Shown here: piece by piece, positions 25,195 to 36,410 of the stretch
Layout of the letters: every line of letters begins with the position of its first letter
How positions within the stretch are numbered: the stretch's first letter is position 1
Assembly: GCF_003946655.1 (NCBI RefSeq)
Contig: NZ_RHOV01000018.1
Coordinates: 1-54,514, forward strand
Source of the DNA: Lapidilactobacillus achengensis
Lineage (GTDB): Bacteria > Bacillota > Bacilli > Lactobacillales > Lactobacillaceae
Reading direction: 5' to 3'
DNA length: 54,514 nucleotides
Notes under the pieces: generated by a model
The model's database searches: none
What the model was told of the DNA's origin: nothing
What the model saw: the letters and a program-made list of their open reading frames with translations, nothing else
Made by a program: the position numbers and the translations under genes

Positions 25195-26295
25195 ATGTCA
25201 CTAACAGCTGGTATCGTTGGCTTGCCAAACGTTGGTAAATCAACATTATTTAACGCAATCACCAAGGCCGGTGCGGAAATGGCCAATTATCCATTCGCCA
25301 CGATCGATCCCAATGTGGGCATGGTCGAAGTGCCGGATAGTCGGCTCAAGCGGATCGACGAATTGATCCCGGCCAAGAAAATCATTCATACCACCTTCGA
25401 ATTCACCGATATTGCCGGCATTGTCAAAGGCGCCAGCAAGGGTGAAGGTTTGGGTAATAAATTCTTGGAGAACATTCGCCAAGTTGACGCGATCATTCAC
25501 GTGGTGCGCGCGTTTGACGATGATAATATTACCAGCGTCACCGGCAAGGTCGATCCCCTAGACGACATTGAAACGATCAATCTGGAGTTGGTTTTGGCCG
25601 ATTTGGAAAGCATCAATAAGCGCTACGAACGCGTGGAAAAGGTGGCGCGCACCAAAGATAAAGAAGCGGTGGCTGAATTTGCCGTTTTGAAGAAGATCAA
25701 ACCGGTTTTGGAAGCTGGCGACAGCGTGCGGTCGATCGCGTTTGACGAAGACGAAGCCAAAATCGTCAAAGGCCTATTCCTATTAACGGCCAAACCGGTT
25801 CTGTACGTGGCCAATATTGCTGAAGACGCGATGGGCGCGCCTGAAGACGACCAGTATTTCCAAATCGTCCGGGACTACGCAGCCGGTGAAAACGCGGAAG
25901 CGATCGGCATCTCCGCACGGACCGAAGAAGAGATCGCCGAATTAGATGACGCCGACAAGGCTGACTTTTTGGCCGCGGAAGGCGCCAGCGAATCCGGCTT
26001 GGATCGCCTGATCAAGGCCTCGTATTCCTTGCTGGGCCTAGCCACTTTCTTCACCGCCGGCGGCAAAGAAACCCGCGCCTGGACCTTCCGCAAAGGCATG
26101 AAGGCGCCGCAAGTAGCCGGCGTCATCCATTCCGACTTCGAACGCGGCTTTATTCGCGCCGAAACCGTCTCCTTCACCGACTTGGATAAGTACGGCAGCA
26201 TGCAAGCGGTGCGCGAAGCCGGCCGCTTACGGTCAGAAGGTAAAGAATATTTGGTTCAAGACGGCGACATCATCGAGTTCCGTTTCAACGTCTAA
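25195..26295 (+). CDS. ychF: Redox-regulated ATPase YchF (OLA1 family)
   Basis: Ribosome-associated P-loop protein of the Obg superfamily that prefers ATP. The 366 residues show G1 GLPNVGKST, the switch region [32 protein letters not shown], and NIAED in place of the GTP-specific NKxD. A coiled-coil insertion lies at about 120-200 and the C-terminal TGS domain ends [10 protein letters not shown]. Its close position after DUF951 matches the usual order in this group. Confidence 0.95.
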   Translation: MSLTAGIVGLPNVGKSTLFNAITKAGAEMANYPFATIDPNVGMVEVPDSRLKRIDELIPAKKIIHTTFEFTDIAGIVKGASKGEGLGNKFLENIRQVDAIIHVVRAFDDDNITSVTGKVDPLDDIETINLELVLADLESINKRYERVEKVARTKDKEAVAEFAVLKKIKPVLEAGDSVRSIAFDEDEAKIVKGLFLLTAKPVLYVANIAEDAMGAPEDDQYFQIVRDYAAGENAEAIGISARTEEEIAELDDADKADFLAAEGASESGLDRLIKASYSLLGLATFFTAGGKETRAWTFRKGMKAPQVAGVIHSDFERGFIRAETVSFTDLDKYGSMQAVREAGRLRSEGKEYLVQDGDIIEFRFNV

Positions 26296-26343
26296 ACCAC
26301 CAGAGCACCACATCAATTTAGTTTATCAGGGAGCGATATTTTA

Positions 26344-27297
26344 GTGAAAGCAAACGAAGAAAACAACCAGCAAACACCGCCAGACGAGGTGCAAGCAACG
26401 AGCGAACCCGTCAAGGACGAACCAGCGGCAGAATCTGCCAACAATTCAACCGATTCGACTGATTCAACCAATTCAGCTGATTCAACCGCCGCGACTGATG
26501 AGACCGACACGATCGACATCGTTAAAACGGATGTTAGCGCTGAGACCGCGCGACGTAATCAGGAGGCCAGCGCTAGACAGGCCAAGGTTCGTAGCGAACG
26601 GAAACGTCCTCAAGGCAAGGATCCGCAAGAGATGACCCCGGCCGAATTGCGGGCGGAATTAACCAATAAGAATGACGATTACGTCTTCAAAATGCACAAA
26701 CTTTTCGTGGAAGCGGGTTACACCGAAGCCGACGCTGACCAAAAAATCGACGAATTCCTGCCAGAGATCATCGCCGGACAACGCACTGGCAAGCCTGCCG
26801 CGCAACTCTACGGCGCACCCACCGTCAAAGTTGACCACATCATTCATGCGCCTGCCAAGCCAATCGAAATCAAATATTGGATGCGGTCAGTTGACTGGTC
26901 CATGTTATACTTCGTGATCCTAGCCGCTGTCTTCGGCGTGATGGGCTTCTTCACCAAAGCCAACGCCGCCAACAACACCAGTTCTGGCTTCTTGACTTTG
27001 GTGACCATGTCACTGTCCTTTGGGTTCTTACTGACTTGGTTCACCGATGGCATGGCCGAATCCCAAGCTGCCAAAAAAGCCGGGCGCAAGCCAAAACGGC
27101 CATTGTGGCGGACTATCTTGCTCTCCGTGGTCGCCGTTTTTGTGGTGATGGCGTTGATCAGCATGATTTCTGTGATCTTGCCAGGTCTGAATGTGGTGCT
27201 ACCAGCGATTGTCTATCTGCTAATGGCAGCCGCGGTTTACGGGCTCCGTTACTTATTCCGGCGGCATTATCACATCAAAGGCAACACGATGTTTTAA
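26344..27297 (+). CDS. DUF1129 family membrane protein
   Basis: 317 residues starting at GTG 26344, preceded by GGGAG. The first 90 residues are acidic and Ser/Thr/Asp-rich (NSTDSTDSTNSADST), then comes a cytoplasmic DUF1129-type region (MTPAELRAELTNKNDDYVFKMHKLFVEAG) and four likely membrane helices (from MLYFVILAAVFGVMGFF to VVLPAIVYLLMAAAVYGL). Function unknown, but the family usually follows ychF in lactobacilli. It ends at a strong terminator. Confidence 0.85.
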   Translation: MKANEENNQQTPPDEVQATSEPVKDEPAAESANNSTDSTDSTNSADSTAATDETDTIDIVKTDVSAETARRNQEASARQAKVRSERKRPQGKDPQEMTPAELRAELTNKNDDYVFKMHKLFVEAGYTEADADQKIDEFLPEIIAGQRTGKPAAQLYGAPTVKVDHIIHAPAKPIEIKYWMRSVDWSMLYFVILAAVFGVMGFFTKANAANNTSSGFLTLVTMSLSFGFLLTWFTDGMAESQAAKKAGRKPKRPLWRTILLSVVAVFVVMALISMISVILPGLNVVLPAIVYLLMAAAVYGLRYLFRRHYHIKGNTMF

Positions 27298-27327
27298 GCT
27301 CCGCCCACTTCATTTGAATTGAAAATG

Positions 27328-27361
27328 GTCCCGCTCAATTTCGGTTGAGCGGGATTTTTTT
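27328..27361 (+). terminator. Terminator of the rsmG-DUF1129 block
   Basis: GTCCCGCTCAA pairs with TTGAGCGGGAT, followed by TTTTTT. Confidence 0.92.
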
Positions 27362-27418
27362 GCGTTTGTTTGTTTTGCGAGCGGTTCTGGCTTTTGCTGA
27401 CGATTTCATGGCAGAAGA

Positions 27419-28471
27419 GTTGGGTTTGGATGTGGACGCAACCGGCTGGGACTGCTGATGCGGACTGGAACGTGGTGGGCATCGTTTGAAGCCAATCCGC
27501 AAAGTGCGCGGCTTGTCTTCAAATCGAGCCTTGTCCTAAGCGGCAAAGCCGCCAAGGACAATTTCACCACTGAGCCGCGCAGTCCCAGCCGGTTGCTAGG
27601 CAGAATTGAGCTTATCTGCAATCGAAGTTGGATATCTGACAAAGCGCTTTTGCAAGTGTGGTGGTCAAACAATCGTCCTTTTGGTAATGGTACGGCAATG
27701 CCAACTGATCCGTGCTTGATTGCAGGTGAAGGTGGGTTTGAGTGGTGACGCAACCGCCTCAGGACGTTTGTCGTGGCTGGAACGCGGTGGGCATCGTTTG
27801 AAGCCAATCCGCAAGCCCAGCGGCTTGTCTTCAAATCGAGCCTTATTCTAAGCGATAAATCGCTAAGAATAATCTCACCGCTGAGCCACACGTCCTGAGG
27901 CGGTTGCTGAACAGACGTCCTGAGGCGGTTGCTGAACAGAATTGAGCGTATCTGCAATTCAGGTGAAGGACTTGACAAAGTGCTTTTGCAAGATTGAGAT
28001 CAAACCATTCCCTCTTTTGAAGGTACGGCAATGCCAACTGATTTGGATTGGAAGTTCGGGGCATTTTGCATTGGTTGGACATCGCTACCCGTTTCCTTAA
28101 CAAACCTTGGGTGGAAAGCCGACCGATTCAGTTGATTCATCAAGAACTGGCCTCAGTTCATCAGACAGACTTCACTGGTGTCACCAATTCAAAGCTGGTA
28201 ACCACTAACCACGGTCGTCAATTACGCGAATCCTCATCAATTGACCATAGCTTGCCAAATGGCGTGAGTGCTCAAACGATTGCTATAACGTTGAGCGGCT
28301 GGAGCGGAGAAATTCGGGGTGAGATCGCCGTGAAATTGTCCTTAGCGGCTCTGCCGCTTAGGACAAGGCCTGATTTTGAGACAAGCCGCGTCCTTTGCGG
28401 ATTGGCTCAAAACAGCGCCCACAGCGAGCTCACCCCGAATTTCGCAGCGCAAGCTGCGGGCAAGCTACTTT
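27419..28471 (+). repeat. R-family long repeat, copy R6 (two left modules)
   Basis: A module with GCTGGGACTGC arms, then a second with CCTCAGGACGT arms; the latter's right arm is duplicated (ACGTCCTGAGGCGGTTGCTGAACAG twice, near 27890-27940). Spacer, then a B module with GAAATTCGGGGTGAG arms ending CAAGCTACTTT. The extreme left end differs from other copies (no CTTGATTGC). Confidence 0.86.
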
Positions 28472-28541
28472 AGGAACATACGGACACAATCACAAAATTA
28501 GCTAAAACTAATCAGGATAATGACGTAGTTTAATTGTATAT

Positions 28542-28555
28542 TTAGGCTAGATTAA
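28542..28555. promoter_or_regulatory. Possible MntR-type operator before the manganese ABC operon
   Basis: TTAGGCTAGATTAA is close to the palindrome TTAGGCTAGCCTAA and to two motifs before mntH. It lies about 70 bases upstream of the operon's ribosome site. Confidence 0.45.
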
Positions 28556-28627
28556 CAAAGTTCTTGCAATTAACGAAACTTTCCAGTAGACTTCAAGAAG
28601 AGCGATATCAAAAAGGGGAGGCGCATT

Positions 28628-29371
28628 ATGTTAACAATCAAGAATTTAACCGTGGCCTATGACGAAACCCCGGTTTTTGCAAACCTGGACGTGACATTCC
28701 AGGCCGGCAAGATCACGGGCATCATCGGACCAAACGGCGCAGGCAAGTCAACACTGATCAAGGCAGTCTTGGGACTGATCAAAACGCAGCAGGGCACTGT
28801 CGCTTACAATGATCAAACCATGAAACAAGTCCAAAAGCAGGTCGCTTATGTGGAACAACGTAAGGATCTGGATCTTACTTTTCCGATCAACGTTTTCGAC
28901 TTGGTGGAAACCGGGACTTACGGCCGGCTAGGCTTGTTCCGCAGTCCAGGCGCTAAGGAGCGGGCGGAAACGGAGCAGGCGTTGGCCCAAGTTGCCTTGA
29001 GCGACTTCAAGCGGCGGCAGATCGGCAACTTGTCTGGGGGCCAGTTGCAACGGGTCTTTGTGGCTCGGGCGATCGTTCAGCAGGCGGAGATCATTATTCT
29101 CGATGAGCCGTTCGTGGGGATCGATCTGCAAAGCGAGACGGCGATCATGGCAATTTTGCAACAATGGCGGGACCAAGGCAAAACGATCATTGTGGTTCAT
29201 CACGATTTGAATAAGGTTTCCCGGTATTTCGACGATTTAGTGGTGATGAATCATGGCGTGATCGATTACGGCCCAACGAGCGCGGTTTACAATCCCGCCA
29301 ACATTGGCCAAGCATTTAGCGCTGATTTATCGGCGGTACTTTTCACAGAGAAAACGGGGGTAGGCGAATGA
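28628..29371 (+). CDS. Manganese/zinc ABC transporter, ATP-binding protein
   Basis: Energises metal import at the inner face of the membrane. The 247 residues carry Walker A GPNGAGKST, a Q-loop region AYVEQRKDLDLTFP, signature LSGGQLQRVFVARAI, Walker B IIILDEPFVGID and the switch histidine VVHHDLN. VEQRKDLDLTFPINVFDLV is typical of the Mn-type MtsB/PsaB/SitB ATPases. AAGGGGAGG precedes ATG. The permease gene overlaps its stop codon. Confidence 0.92.
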   Translation: MLTIKNLTVAYDETPVFANLDVTFQAGKITGIIGPNGAGKSTLIKAVLGLIKTQQGTVAYNDQTMKQVQKQVAYVEQRKDLDLTFPINVFDLVETGTYGRLGLFRSPGAKERAETEQALAQVALSDFKRRQIGNLSGGQLQRVFVARAIVQQAEIIILDEPFVGIDLQSETAIMAILQQWRDQGKTIIVVHHDLNKVSRYFDDLVVMNHGVIDYGPTSAVYNPANIGQAFSADLSAVLFTEKTGVGE

Positions 29372-30276
29372 ATTCATTGATCGACTTTATTAACGCTTTG
29401 GGCAAATATGATTTCCTGCAAAGCGCCTTGATCACGGCCATTATGGTTGGCGTGATGTCCGGCGTGATCGGGAGTTTCATTATTTTGCGGGGGATGTCCT
29501 TGATGGGCGACGCGATTTCTCACGCGGTTTTGCCTGGGGTGGCGGTGGCCTATATGTTCGGCTTCAACATCCTGATCGGGGCGTCCTTGTTCGGGATCCT
29601 GGCGGCATTATTGATCGGCTTCGTCGCGTCCCATAGCAAAATCAAAACCGATACCTCGATCGGCGTGGTCTTTAGCGCCTTCTACGCGCTGGGCTTCATT
29701 CTGATCTCCATGGCGGAAAGCTCGACTAACTTGCACCATATTTTGTTCGGGAATATTTTAGCGGTCAGTGACAGCGACATTATGACGACGGCGGTGGTCT
29801 TGGGGATCGTGATTCTGTTCGTTTCCTTCTTCTACAAGGAATTATTGATCACCTCCTTTGACGCGACCTACGCGCAAACTTACGGGCTCAAGGTGCAGAT
29901 CCTCCATTACGCGCTAATGTTGGTCCTGACCTTGGTGACCGTTTCCGCCTTACAGACTGTCGGCATTATTTTGGTGGTGGCGATGTTGATCACACCGGCG
30001 GCGACCGCCTTTCTGTGGACCGACAAACTGACCACGATGCTGTTTCTCGCCGGGGGTATCGGCGTGCTTTCTTCGATCACCGGCTTGTATTTCAGCTACA
30101 CCTTCAACTGGGCGTCAGGTCCAGCAATCGTTTTAGTGGCGGCGGGCCTGTTCCTGATCTCCTTCCTGCTGTCACCCAAGCAAGCTTTCTTGCGCCACCG
30201 GGTCAAGAAAACCGCGCCAGCGCCACAAGCGGCGTCGGTTGAGACTCTAGCGACCAACGAAGGCGGTGACCGTTAA
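29368..30276 (+). CDS. Manganese/zinc ABC transporter, permease
   Basis: ABC-3 family permease, 302 residues, about eight or nine membrane helices. FIILRGMSLMGDAISHAVLPGVAVAYM is the cytoplasmic coupling motif of the family, and DATYAQTYGLKV plus LVVAMLITPAATAFLWTD are further conserved blocks. Overlaps the ATPase stop by four bases and the substrate-binding gene by one, so the three form one operon. Confidence 0.92.
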   Translation: MNSLIDFINALGKYDFLQSALITAIMVGVMSGVIGSFIILRGMSLMGDAISHAVLPGVAVAYMFGFNILIGASLFGILAALLIGFVASHSKIKTDTSIGVVFSAFYALGFILISMAESSTNLHHILFGNILAVSDSDIMTTAVVLGIVILFVSFFYKELLITSFDATYAQTYGLKVQILHYALMLVLTLVTVSALQTVGIILVVAMLITPAATAFLWTDKLTTMLFLAGGIGVLSSITGLYFSYTFNWASGPAIVLVAAGLFLISFLLSPKQAFLRHRVKKTAPAPQAASVETLATNEGGDR

Positions 30277-31220
30277 TGAAAAAAGCGATCTTAACTTTTC
30301 TCAGCGTTTTCCTGATCATTGGCGGGACCTGGTTTTTCCTGAACAATCGCGGTAATACCGCCGCGAAACGCGTGGCCGCTGATAGCAAATTGCGCGTGGT
30401 GACCACCAATTCGATCCTTGAAGATATGGTCCATAATGTGGGCCAGGACCGCATCGAACTGTATAGCATCGTCAAGCGAGGCACCGATCCTCACGAGTAT
30501 GAACCCCGTCCCGCCGACGTTTCCGCCGCGGCTGAGGCTGATGTGTTGTTCCACAACGGCCTGAACTTGGAAACCGGCGGCAATGGCTGGTTCAAGAAAT
30601 TGGTCGAAACCTCCGGCAAGAAATTCAATCGCGACGTTTTCGCCGCCAGCGCTGGCGTGACCGCCTTACACTTGACCACCAACGTCAAGGAAGAAGATCC
30701 CCACGCGTGGCTCGACCTGGCCAATGGCTGCCAATACGTCAAAACGATCACCAAGGTCCTCAAAGAAAAAGATCCACAAAACGCCGCTTATTACCAAAAA
30801 AACGCGGACGCTTATCTTGCTAAATTGACCAAGTTGCACAACCAAGCCACCTCACAATTTCTCGATATTCCCAAAGCCCAGCGGTTACTGGTCACATCCG
30901 AAGGCGCTTTTAAATATTTCAGCAAGGCCTATCACGTCACGCCCGCTTATATTTGGGAGATCAACACCGAAGCTCAAGGCACGCCGGAACAAATGAAGGC
31001 CGTGCTCAAGCAGATCGACCACTCCCAAGTCAAAAGTCTCTTCGTCGAGACCTCGGTGTCCCCGAAGTCGATGAACAAAGTGGCTACGGAAACGGGTCTG
31101 ACGATCTATTCCAAGATCTTCACCGATTCACTGGCGCCAAAAGGCAAGACTGGCGATACTTATTACGACATGATGAAGTGGAATTTGGATCAGATCCATG
31201 CTGGTCTGACCAACGGGTAA
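30276..31220 (+). CDS. Metal ABC transporter substrate-binding protein without lipobox
   Basis: Captures Mn2+ or Zn2+ outside the cell (cluster A-I type). Expected metal ligands are visible: His in DPHEYEP, His in DPHAWLD, Glu in TSEGAFKYF and Asp in FTDSLAP, the His-His-Glu-Asp set associated with manganese-type PsaA/MtsA. There is no long His-rich loop as in zinc AdcA/ZnuA. The N terminus MKKAILTFLSVFLIIGGTWF is a hydrophobic signal-anchor with no cysteine, so it is probably not a lipoprotein, unlike most relatives in Gram-positives. It ends 14 bases before R7. Confidence 0.9.
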   Translation: MKKAILTFLSVFLIIGGTWFFLNNRGNTAAKRVAADSKLRVVTTNSILEDMVHNVGQDRIELYSIVKRGTDPHEYEPRPADVSAAAEADVLFHNGLNLETGGNGWFKKLVETSGKKFNRDVFAASAGVTALHLTTNVKEEDPHAWLDLANGCQYVKTITKVLKEKDPQNAAYYQKNADAYLAKLTKLHNQATSQFLDIPKAQRLLVTSEGAFKYFSKAYHVTPAYIWEINTEAQGTPEQMKAVLKQIDHSQVKSLFVETSVSPKSMNKVATETGLTIYSKIFTDSLAPKGKTGDTYYDMMKWNLDQIHAGLTNG

Positions 31221-31234
31221 AAATTTGATTTTTG

Positions 31235-32044
31235 CTTGAATTGCGGGTTTGGGTGGGTGTTGCGCGTGAGCGCAACCGGGTCGGGCCATTTGTGCGGCTG
31301 GAACGCAGTGGGCATCGTTTGAAGCCAATCCGCAAAGTGCGCGGCTTGTCTTCAAATCGAGCCTTATTCTAAGCGGCAAAGCCGCAAAGAATAATTTCAC
31401 CGCTGAGCCACATGGCCCGACCCGGTTGCTGGGCATAATTGAGCCTATCTGCAATCGAAGCGAAGGATTTAACGAAGTGGTTTTGCGAGCTAGAGGTCAA
31501 AATAATCGTTCATTTTTTGGTGGAACGGCAATACCAACTGATTTGGATTAGTAGGTTGGTACAGTTTGCACCGGTTGAACATCGTTACCCGCTCCATAAA
31601 CAATCTTTGGGTGGAAACCGACCAATTCTGTTGATTCATCAAGAACTTGCCTTAGTTGATCAAGTAGACTGCACTGGTGTCGCCAATTTGAGAATTGTAA
31701 CCACTAACCGCGGTCGTCAATTGCGTGGCTCCTCATCAATTGACCATAGCTTGCTAGTCGCGTGAGTGCTCAAACGGCTGTTATAACGTTGAGCGGCTGG
31801 AGCGGAGCGTGGCGTTGGTGGTTCGTTTGTTCGTCTGGCGGAAGGTCGGGCTGGGGGTGAGTCAGCCGCGATATTATTGTTGGCGATTTATCGCCTACAA
31901 TAAGGCCGAGCTTGAAGATTTTCGGCGGGTTTCCGAAAAGCTTCAAGTCGTGCCCGCAGCGTTCCACCACCCCCAGCCCGACCTGGAGCCCTACCACATC
32001 TGCCCACCACCAACGCCACGCGCAGCGCAAGCTGCGGCCAATCT
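31235..32044 (+). repeat. R-family long repeat, copy R7
   Basis: The A module has an arm sequence found nowhere else in the window: GCAACCGGGTCGGGCCAT at 31272-31289 pairs perfectly with 31412-31429. The inner hairpin is TTATTCTAAGCGGC..GCAAAGAATAA. Spacer, then a B module of the GGCGTTGGTGG type. The right end stops at CAATCTA, just before the guaB promoter. Confidence 0.88.
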
Positions 32045-32070
32045 AAAAAACCAGTAAACCAGTTTTGCTA

Positions 32071-32099
32071 TTGACCAAAGTGGCGAGCTATGCTAAGTT
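32071..32099 (+). promoter_or_regulatory. Promoter of guaB
   Basis: TTGACC, 17 bases, TAAGTT. An alternative TACAAT box lies at about 32116-32121 without a good -35. Confidence 0.5.
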
Positions 32100-32113
32100 A
32101 GTTGTTAAAATAA

Positions 32114-33628
<1,515 letters not shown>

Positions 33629-33706
33629 GCCGATTTTAGGCTAGACCAATTAACTTTTAGCCGCGGACTACTTAACTTCTTAAATCAAACCAATTCTTTA
33701 GACAGA

Positions 33707-33747
33707 ACGACCTTTTGGCGGTATTATGACGCTGAAAGGTCGTTTTT
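33707..33747 (+). terminator. guaB terminator
   Basis: ACGACCTTT pairs with AAAGGTCGT, followed by TTTT. Confidence 0.88.
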
Positions 33748-33822
33748 GGTGAGGTTGAGTGGCGGCAATCAGCATGGGCGTTGGCGGCGGCACTGAGTTA
33801 GGCCAGCCTCGCTAAGAGGAGA

Positions 33823-33896
33823 CAGATTATTTGGGGAGAAGTAGCAGAACATTTGAGAGAAGCACAGATTATTTAAGGAGAAGTGACAGAACATTT
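33823..33896. repeat. Short direct repeat, 42-base period
   Basis: CAGATTATTT..GGAGAAGT..CAGAACATTT occurs twice, at 33823 and 33865, with few differences. It lies between the guaB terminator and the mntH control region. No coding potential seen. Confidence 0.65.
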
Positions 33897-33962
33897 TGGG
33901 CAAAGTCGGCAGCGAAGTGGCAGTGGGGTCAGGGTAAATTTGGGCGCGGATTTTCAGAAAAG

Positions 33963-33976
33963 TTAGGTAAGTTTAA
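33963..33976. promoter_or_regulatory. Possible distal MntR-type site
   Basis: TTAGGTAAGTTTAA resembles the motifs at 28542 and 34062. Confidence 0.4.
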
Positions 33977-34061
33977 GAAAAATAATGAGAAAAGGCCGGT
34001 TAAATTTACCGAGTTTCCGGGAAACAAACACTTTTCTGATGATATTTTTCTGAAAATTTAC

Positions 34062-34076
34062 TTTGGCATACCTAAA
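34062..34076. promoter_or_regulatory. Possible MntR-type operator of mntH
   Basis: TTTGGCATACCTAAA (complement TTTAGGTATGCCAAA) lies eight bases upstream of the mntH -35 box; a DtxR/MntR-family repressor here would control promoter access. Confidence 0.5.
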
Positions 34077-34083
34077 CTTTATC

Positions 34084-34111
34084 TTCACATTCGTTAAAAT
34101 AAGAGTACAAT
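34084..34111 (+). promoter_or_regulatory. mntH promoter
   Basis: TTCACA, 16 bases, TACAAT. Confidence 0.65.
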
Positions 34112-34148
34112 AGTTTTTGGAGTGAAAGAGAAGAAGGGATGGCACACA

Positions 34149-35507
34149 ATGGCAGAAGAAGAACACCATAAATTGATCGAATATGCCAATGGACCAAGTT
34201 TGGAAGAGATCAATAATACCGTCGAAATTCCTAAATCAGGTAATTTCTGGAAGAATTTACTAGCATTTTCAGGACCAGGTGCATTAGTTGCAGTTGGTTA
34301 CATGGATCCAGGTAACTGGGTCACCTCGATCGGTGGTGGCGCCCAGTACGGTTACTTGCTGATGTCCGTGATCTTGATTTCAAGTTTAATTGCGATGTTG
34401 CTGCAATACATGGCTGCTAAACTTGGCATCGTGACCCATATGGACTTGGCGCAAGCGACCCGGGCCCACACCAGCAAAGGCATGGGGATCTTCTTATGGA
34501 TCACCACCGAACTGGCGATCATGGCGACAGATATCGCCGAAGTTATTGGTGGCGCGATTTCACTGAAGCTTTTGTTCGGCATCCCATTGGTGGTCGGCGT
34601 TGCCTTGACCGTCCTCGATGTTTTCCTACTATTAGCGCTGACCAAGCTTGGTTTCAGAAAAATCGAAGCCATCGTGGTGACGCTGATCATTGTTATTTTA
34701 GTCGTTTTCGTTTATCAAGTGATCATCGCCCAACCTAATATGGCCGCGGCGTTTGAAGGCTTGTTACCGCATAAAGAGATCCTCCGCCCAGGCGAATTGC
34801 ACATGGCCTTAGGGATCGTCGGGGCCACCGTTATGCCCCACAACCTTTACTTGCATTCATCGATTGCCCAAACGAGGCAATTTGATCGCAACGACAAGGA
34901 ATCGACTCGGCGCGCGATCAAGTACACCACTTGGGATTCAAATTTGCAGCTTAGCGCGGCTTTCGTCGTTAACTGCTTGTTGCTGATCGTCGGCGCCGCT
35001 TTGTTCTTCGGCAAAGACACCTCACAATTAGGCACTTTCAGTAACTTATACAACGCCTTACAGGATCATAAAATGGCCGGCGCGGTCGCGTCACCAGTCC
35101 TATCGACTCTGTTTGCCGTCGCGTTGTTGGCGTCAGGACAAAATTCAACCATCACCGGCACATTAACTGGCCAGGTCGTCATGGAAGGCTTCATCCACAT
35201 GAAGATGCCTCTTTGGGCGCGGCGCTTAGTGACTCGGCTAATTTCAGTTATTCCCGTTTTGATCTGCGCGATCATCTATCACGGCAAGGAATCCGCTTTG
35301 GACGCCTTACTGGTCAACTCGCAGGTCTTCCTATCCGTCGCCTTACCATTCTCCATGATTCCCCTAACGATCTATACCGGTTCCAAGAAAATCATGGGCG
35401 AATTCGCCAACCGCAAATGGATCACGATCCTAGCGTGGACCTGCACGATCCTCCTAACGATCCTGAACCTACAAATCGTATGGGAATCAGTCAAAGGCCT
35501 GTTTTAA
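34149..35507 (+). CDS. mntH: Nramp-type manganese transporter MntH
   Basis: Proton-coupled Mn2+ (and Fe2+) importer in the membrane, 452 residues, about 11 helices. [19 protein letters not shown] in helix 1 holds the metal-binding Asp and Asn; [10 protein letters not shown] in helix 6 supplies the Met and His. [21 protein letters not shown] is the conserved transport signature. ATG 34149 follows AAGAAGGGATGG; the in-frame GTG at 34122 is less likely. A manganese ABC operon lies 3 kb upstream with a shared operator-like motif. Confidence 0.95.
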   Translation: MAEEEHHKLIEYANGPSLEEINNTVEIPKSGNFWKNLLAFSGPGALVAVGYMDPGNWVTSIGGGAQYGYLLMSVILISSLIAMLLQYMAAKLGIVTHMDLAQATRAHTSKGMGIFLWITTELAIMATDIAEVIGGAISLKLLFGIPLVVGVALTVLDVFLLLALTKLGFRKIEAIVVTLIIVILVVFVYQVIIAQPNMAAAFEGLLPHKEILRPGELHMALGIVGATVMPHNLYLHSSIAQTRQFDRNDKESTRRAIKYTTWDSNLQLSAAFVVNCLLLIVGAALFFGKDTSQLGTFSNLYNALQDHKMAGAVASPVLSTLFAVALLASGQNSTITGTLTGQVVMEGFIHMKMPLWARRLVTRLISVIPVLICAIIYHGKESALDALLVNSQVFLSVALPFSMIPLTIYTGSKKIMGEFANRKWITILAWTCTILLTILNLQIVWESVKGLF

Positions 35508-35510
35508 ACC

Positions 35511-35892
35511 AGAGTGCGGAGCGCAACGGGTTGACTTCGAGCATTAGCCTAGTACTGGCTTTGGAAGCGCGGGCTAGGCTTCCGAAACCAGTGCGTAGCT
35601 AAGCACAGAAGTCAGTTGCGCGCAGCACGTTTCAAAAAACCAGAGTGCGAGCCGATCCGGTTAGCTCCTGAGCATTAGCCTAGCGAAGGCTCTGGAAGCC
35701 GGTTTTGCTTCCAAAGCCAGCGCGTAGCTAAGCGGAAGGAGCTGGGTCGGCGAGCACGTTTCAGAAATCAGAGTGCGGAGCGAGGATGGGTGCTTGTGAG
35801 CATTAACCTAGTCATGACTTTGAAAGCCGTTCTTTGCTTTCGAAACCATGACGTAGTTAAGCGCAACAAGCAATCCTCGCGCAGCACGTTTC
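35511..35892 (+). repeat. Tandem array of three C-family hairpin repeats
   Basis: Units at 35511-35633, 35642-35762 and 35770-35892, separated by 7-8 bases. Each starts AGAGTGCG, holds GAGCATTARCCTAG and CGTAGYTAAGC, and ends GCACGTTTC. Outer stems differ completely but pair: GCGCAAC..TGACTTC with GAAGTCA..TTGCGC; GCCGA..AGCTCCT with AGGAGCT..TCGGC; GCGAGGAT..GCTTGT with ACAAGC..ATCCTCGC. The array starts three bases after the mntH stop codon. Confidence 0.9.
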
Positions 35893-35947
35893 GAAAAATT
35901 CAGTTAAGTCAAGTTAGTGGTTTTCGGAAAGAAAGGGTGCTAGATCG

Positions 35948-36400
35948 ATGGCAGAAGTAGATCGAGATCCAGAAGTATATTTTCATAAAATGCTAGTCGC
36001 GGTGGATGATTCAGAGGATTCCAAATTGGCCTTTAAATACGCGGTCCACCGCGCCAAGAAAGACCATTTAGGTTTGGCGATCGTTTCGATTTTGGAAAGC
36101 GACGAAATGAATGTTTACCAAGCCTTCAGTAATGATTATGTTCACGGCGAGCGCGAGGATCTGGAGCGACATTTGGAAGAATATCGCCATGAGGCCGAGG
36201 ACGCTGGCGTGGAGAAGGTTGAGACTTTTATCGGTGAGGGCAAGCCGGGCGATGTCATTGTGCATGAGACGATCCCGACGATCAAGCCGGATTTATTGAT
36301 CATCGGTGCCCGAGCGAAAACTACCGGCGCGCGCGTCGGTAGTCAAGCGGCTTACATGGTCAAGCATGCCCGCATCTCAGTTGCTGTGATTCGAAAATAA
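35948..36400 (+). CDS. Universal stress protein, UspA family
   Basis: Single-domain 150-residue cytoplasmic stress protein. FHKMLVAVDDSEDSKLAFKYAVHRA is the first strand and helix of the Usp fold; LLIIGARAKTTGARVGSQAAYMVKHARISVAVIRK is the nucleotide-site end, with small changes from the canonical G-2x-G-9x-G(S/T) pattern (second Gly replaced by Ala), so ATP binding is uncertain. GAAAGGGTG lies ahead of ATG 35948. The three C repeats separate it from mntH, and read-through could link the two. Confidence 0.9.
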   Translation: MAEVDRDPEVYFHKMLVAVDDSEDSKLAFKYAVHRAKKDHLGLAIVSILESDEMNVYQAFSNDYVHGEREDLERHLEEYRHEAEDAGVEKVETFIGEGKPGDVIVHETIPTIKPDLLIIGARAKTTGARVGSQAAYMVKHARISVAVIRK

Positions 36401-36410
36401 GAATTGATCA

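Noticed and set aside
35511-35892. C hairpins as ordinary Rho-independent terminators
   Set aside because: No T runs follow the stems, and the conserved bases lie in unpaired parts, which terminators do not require.
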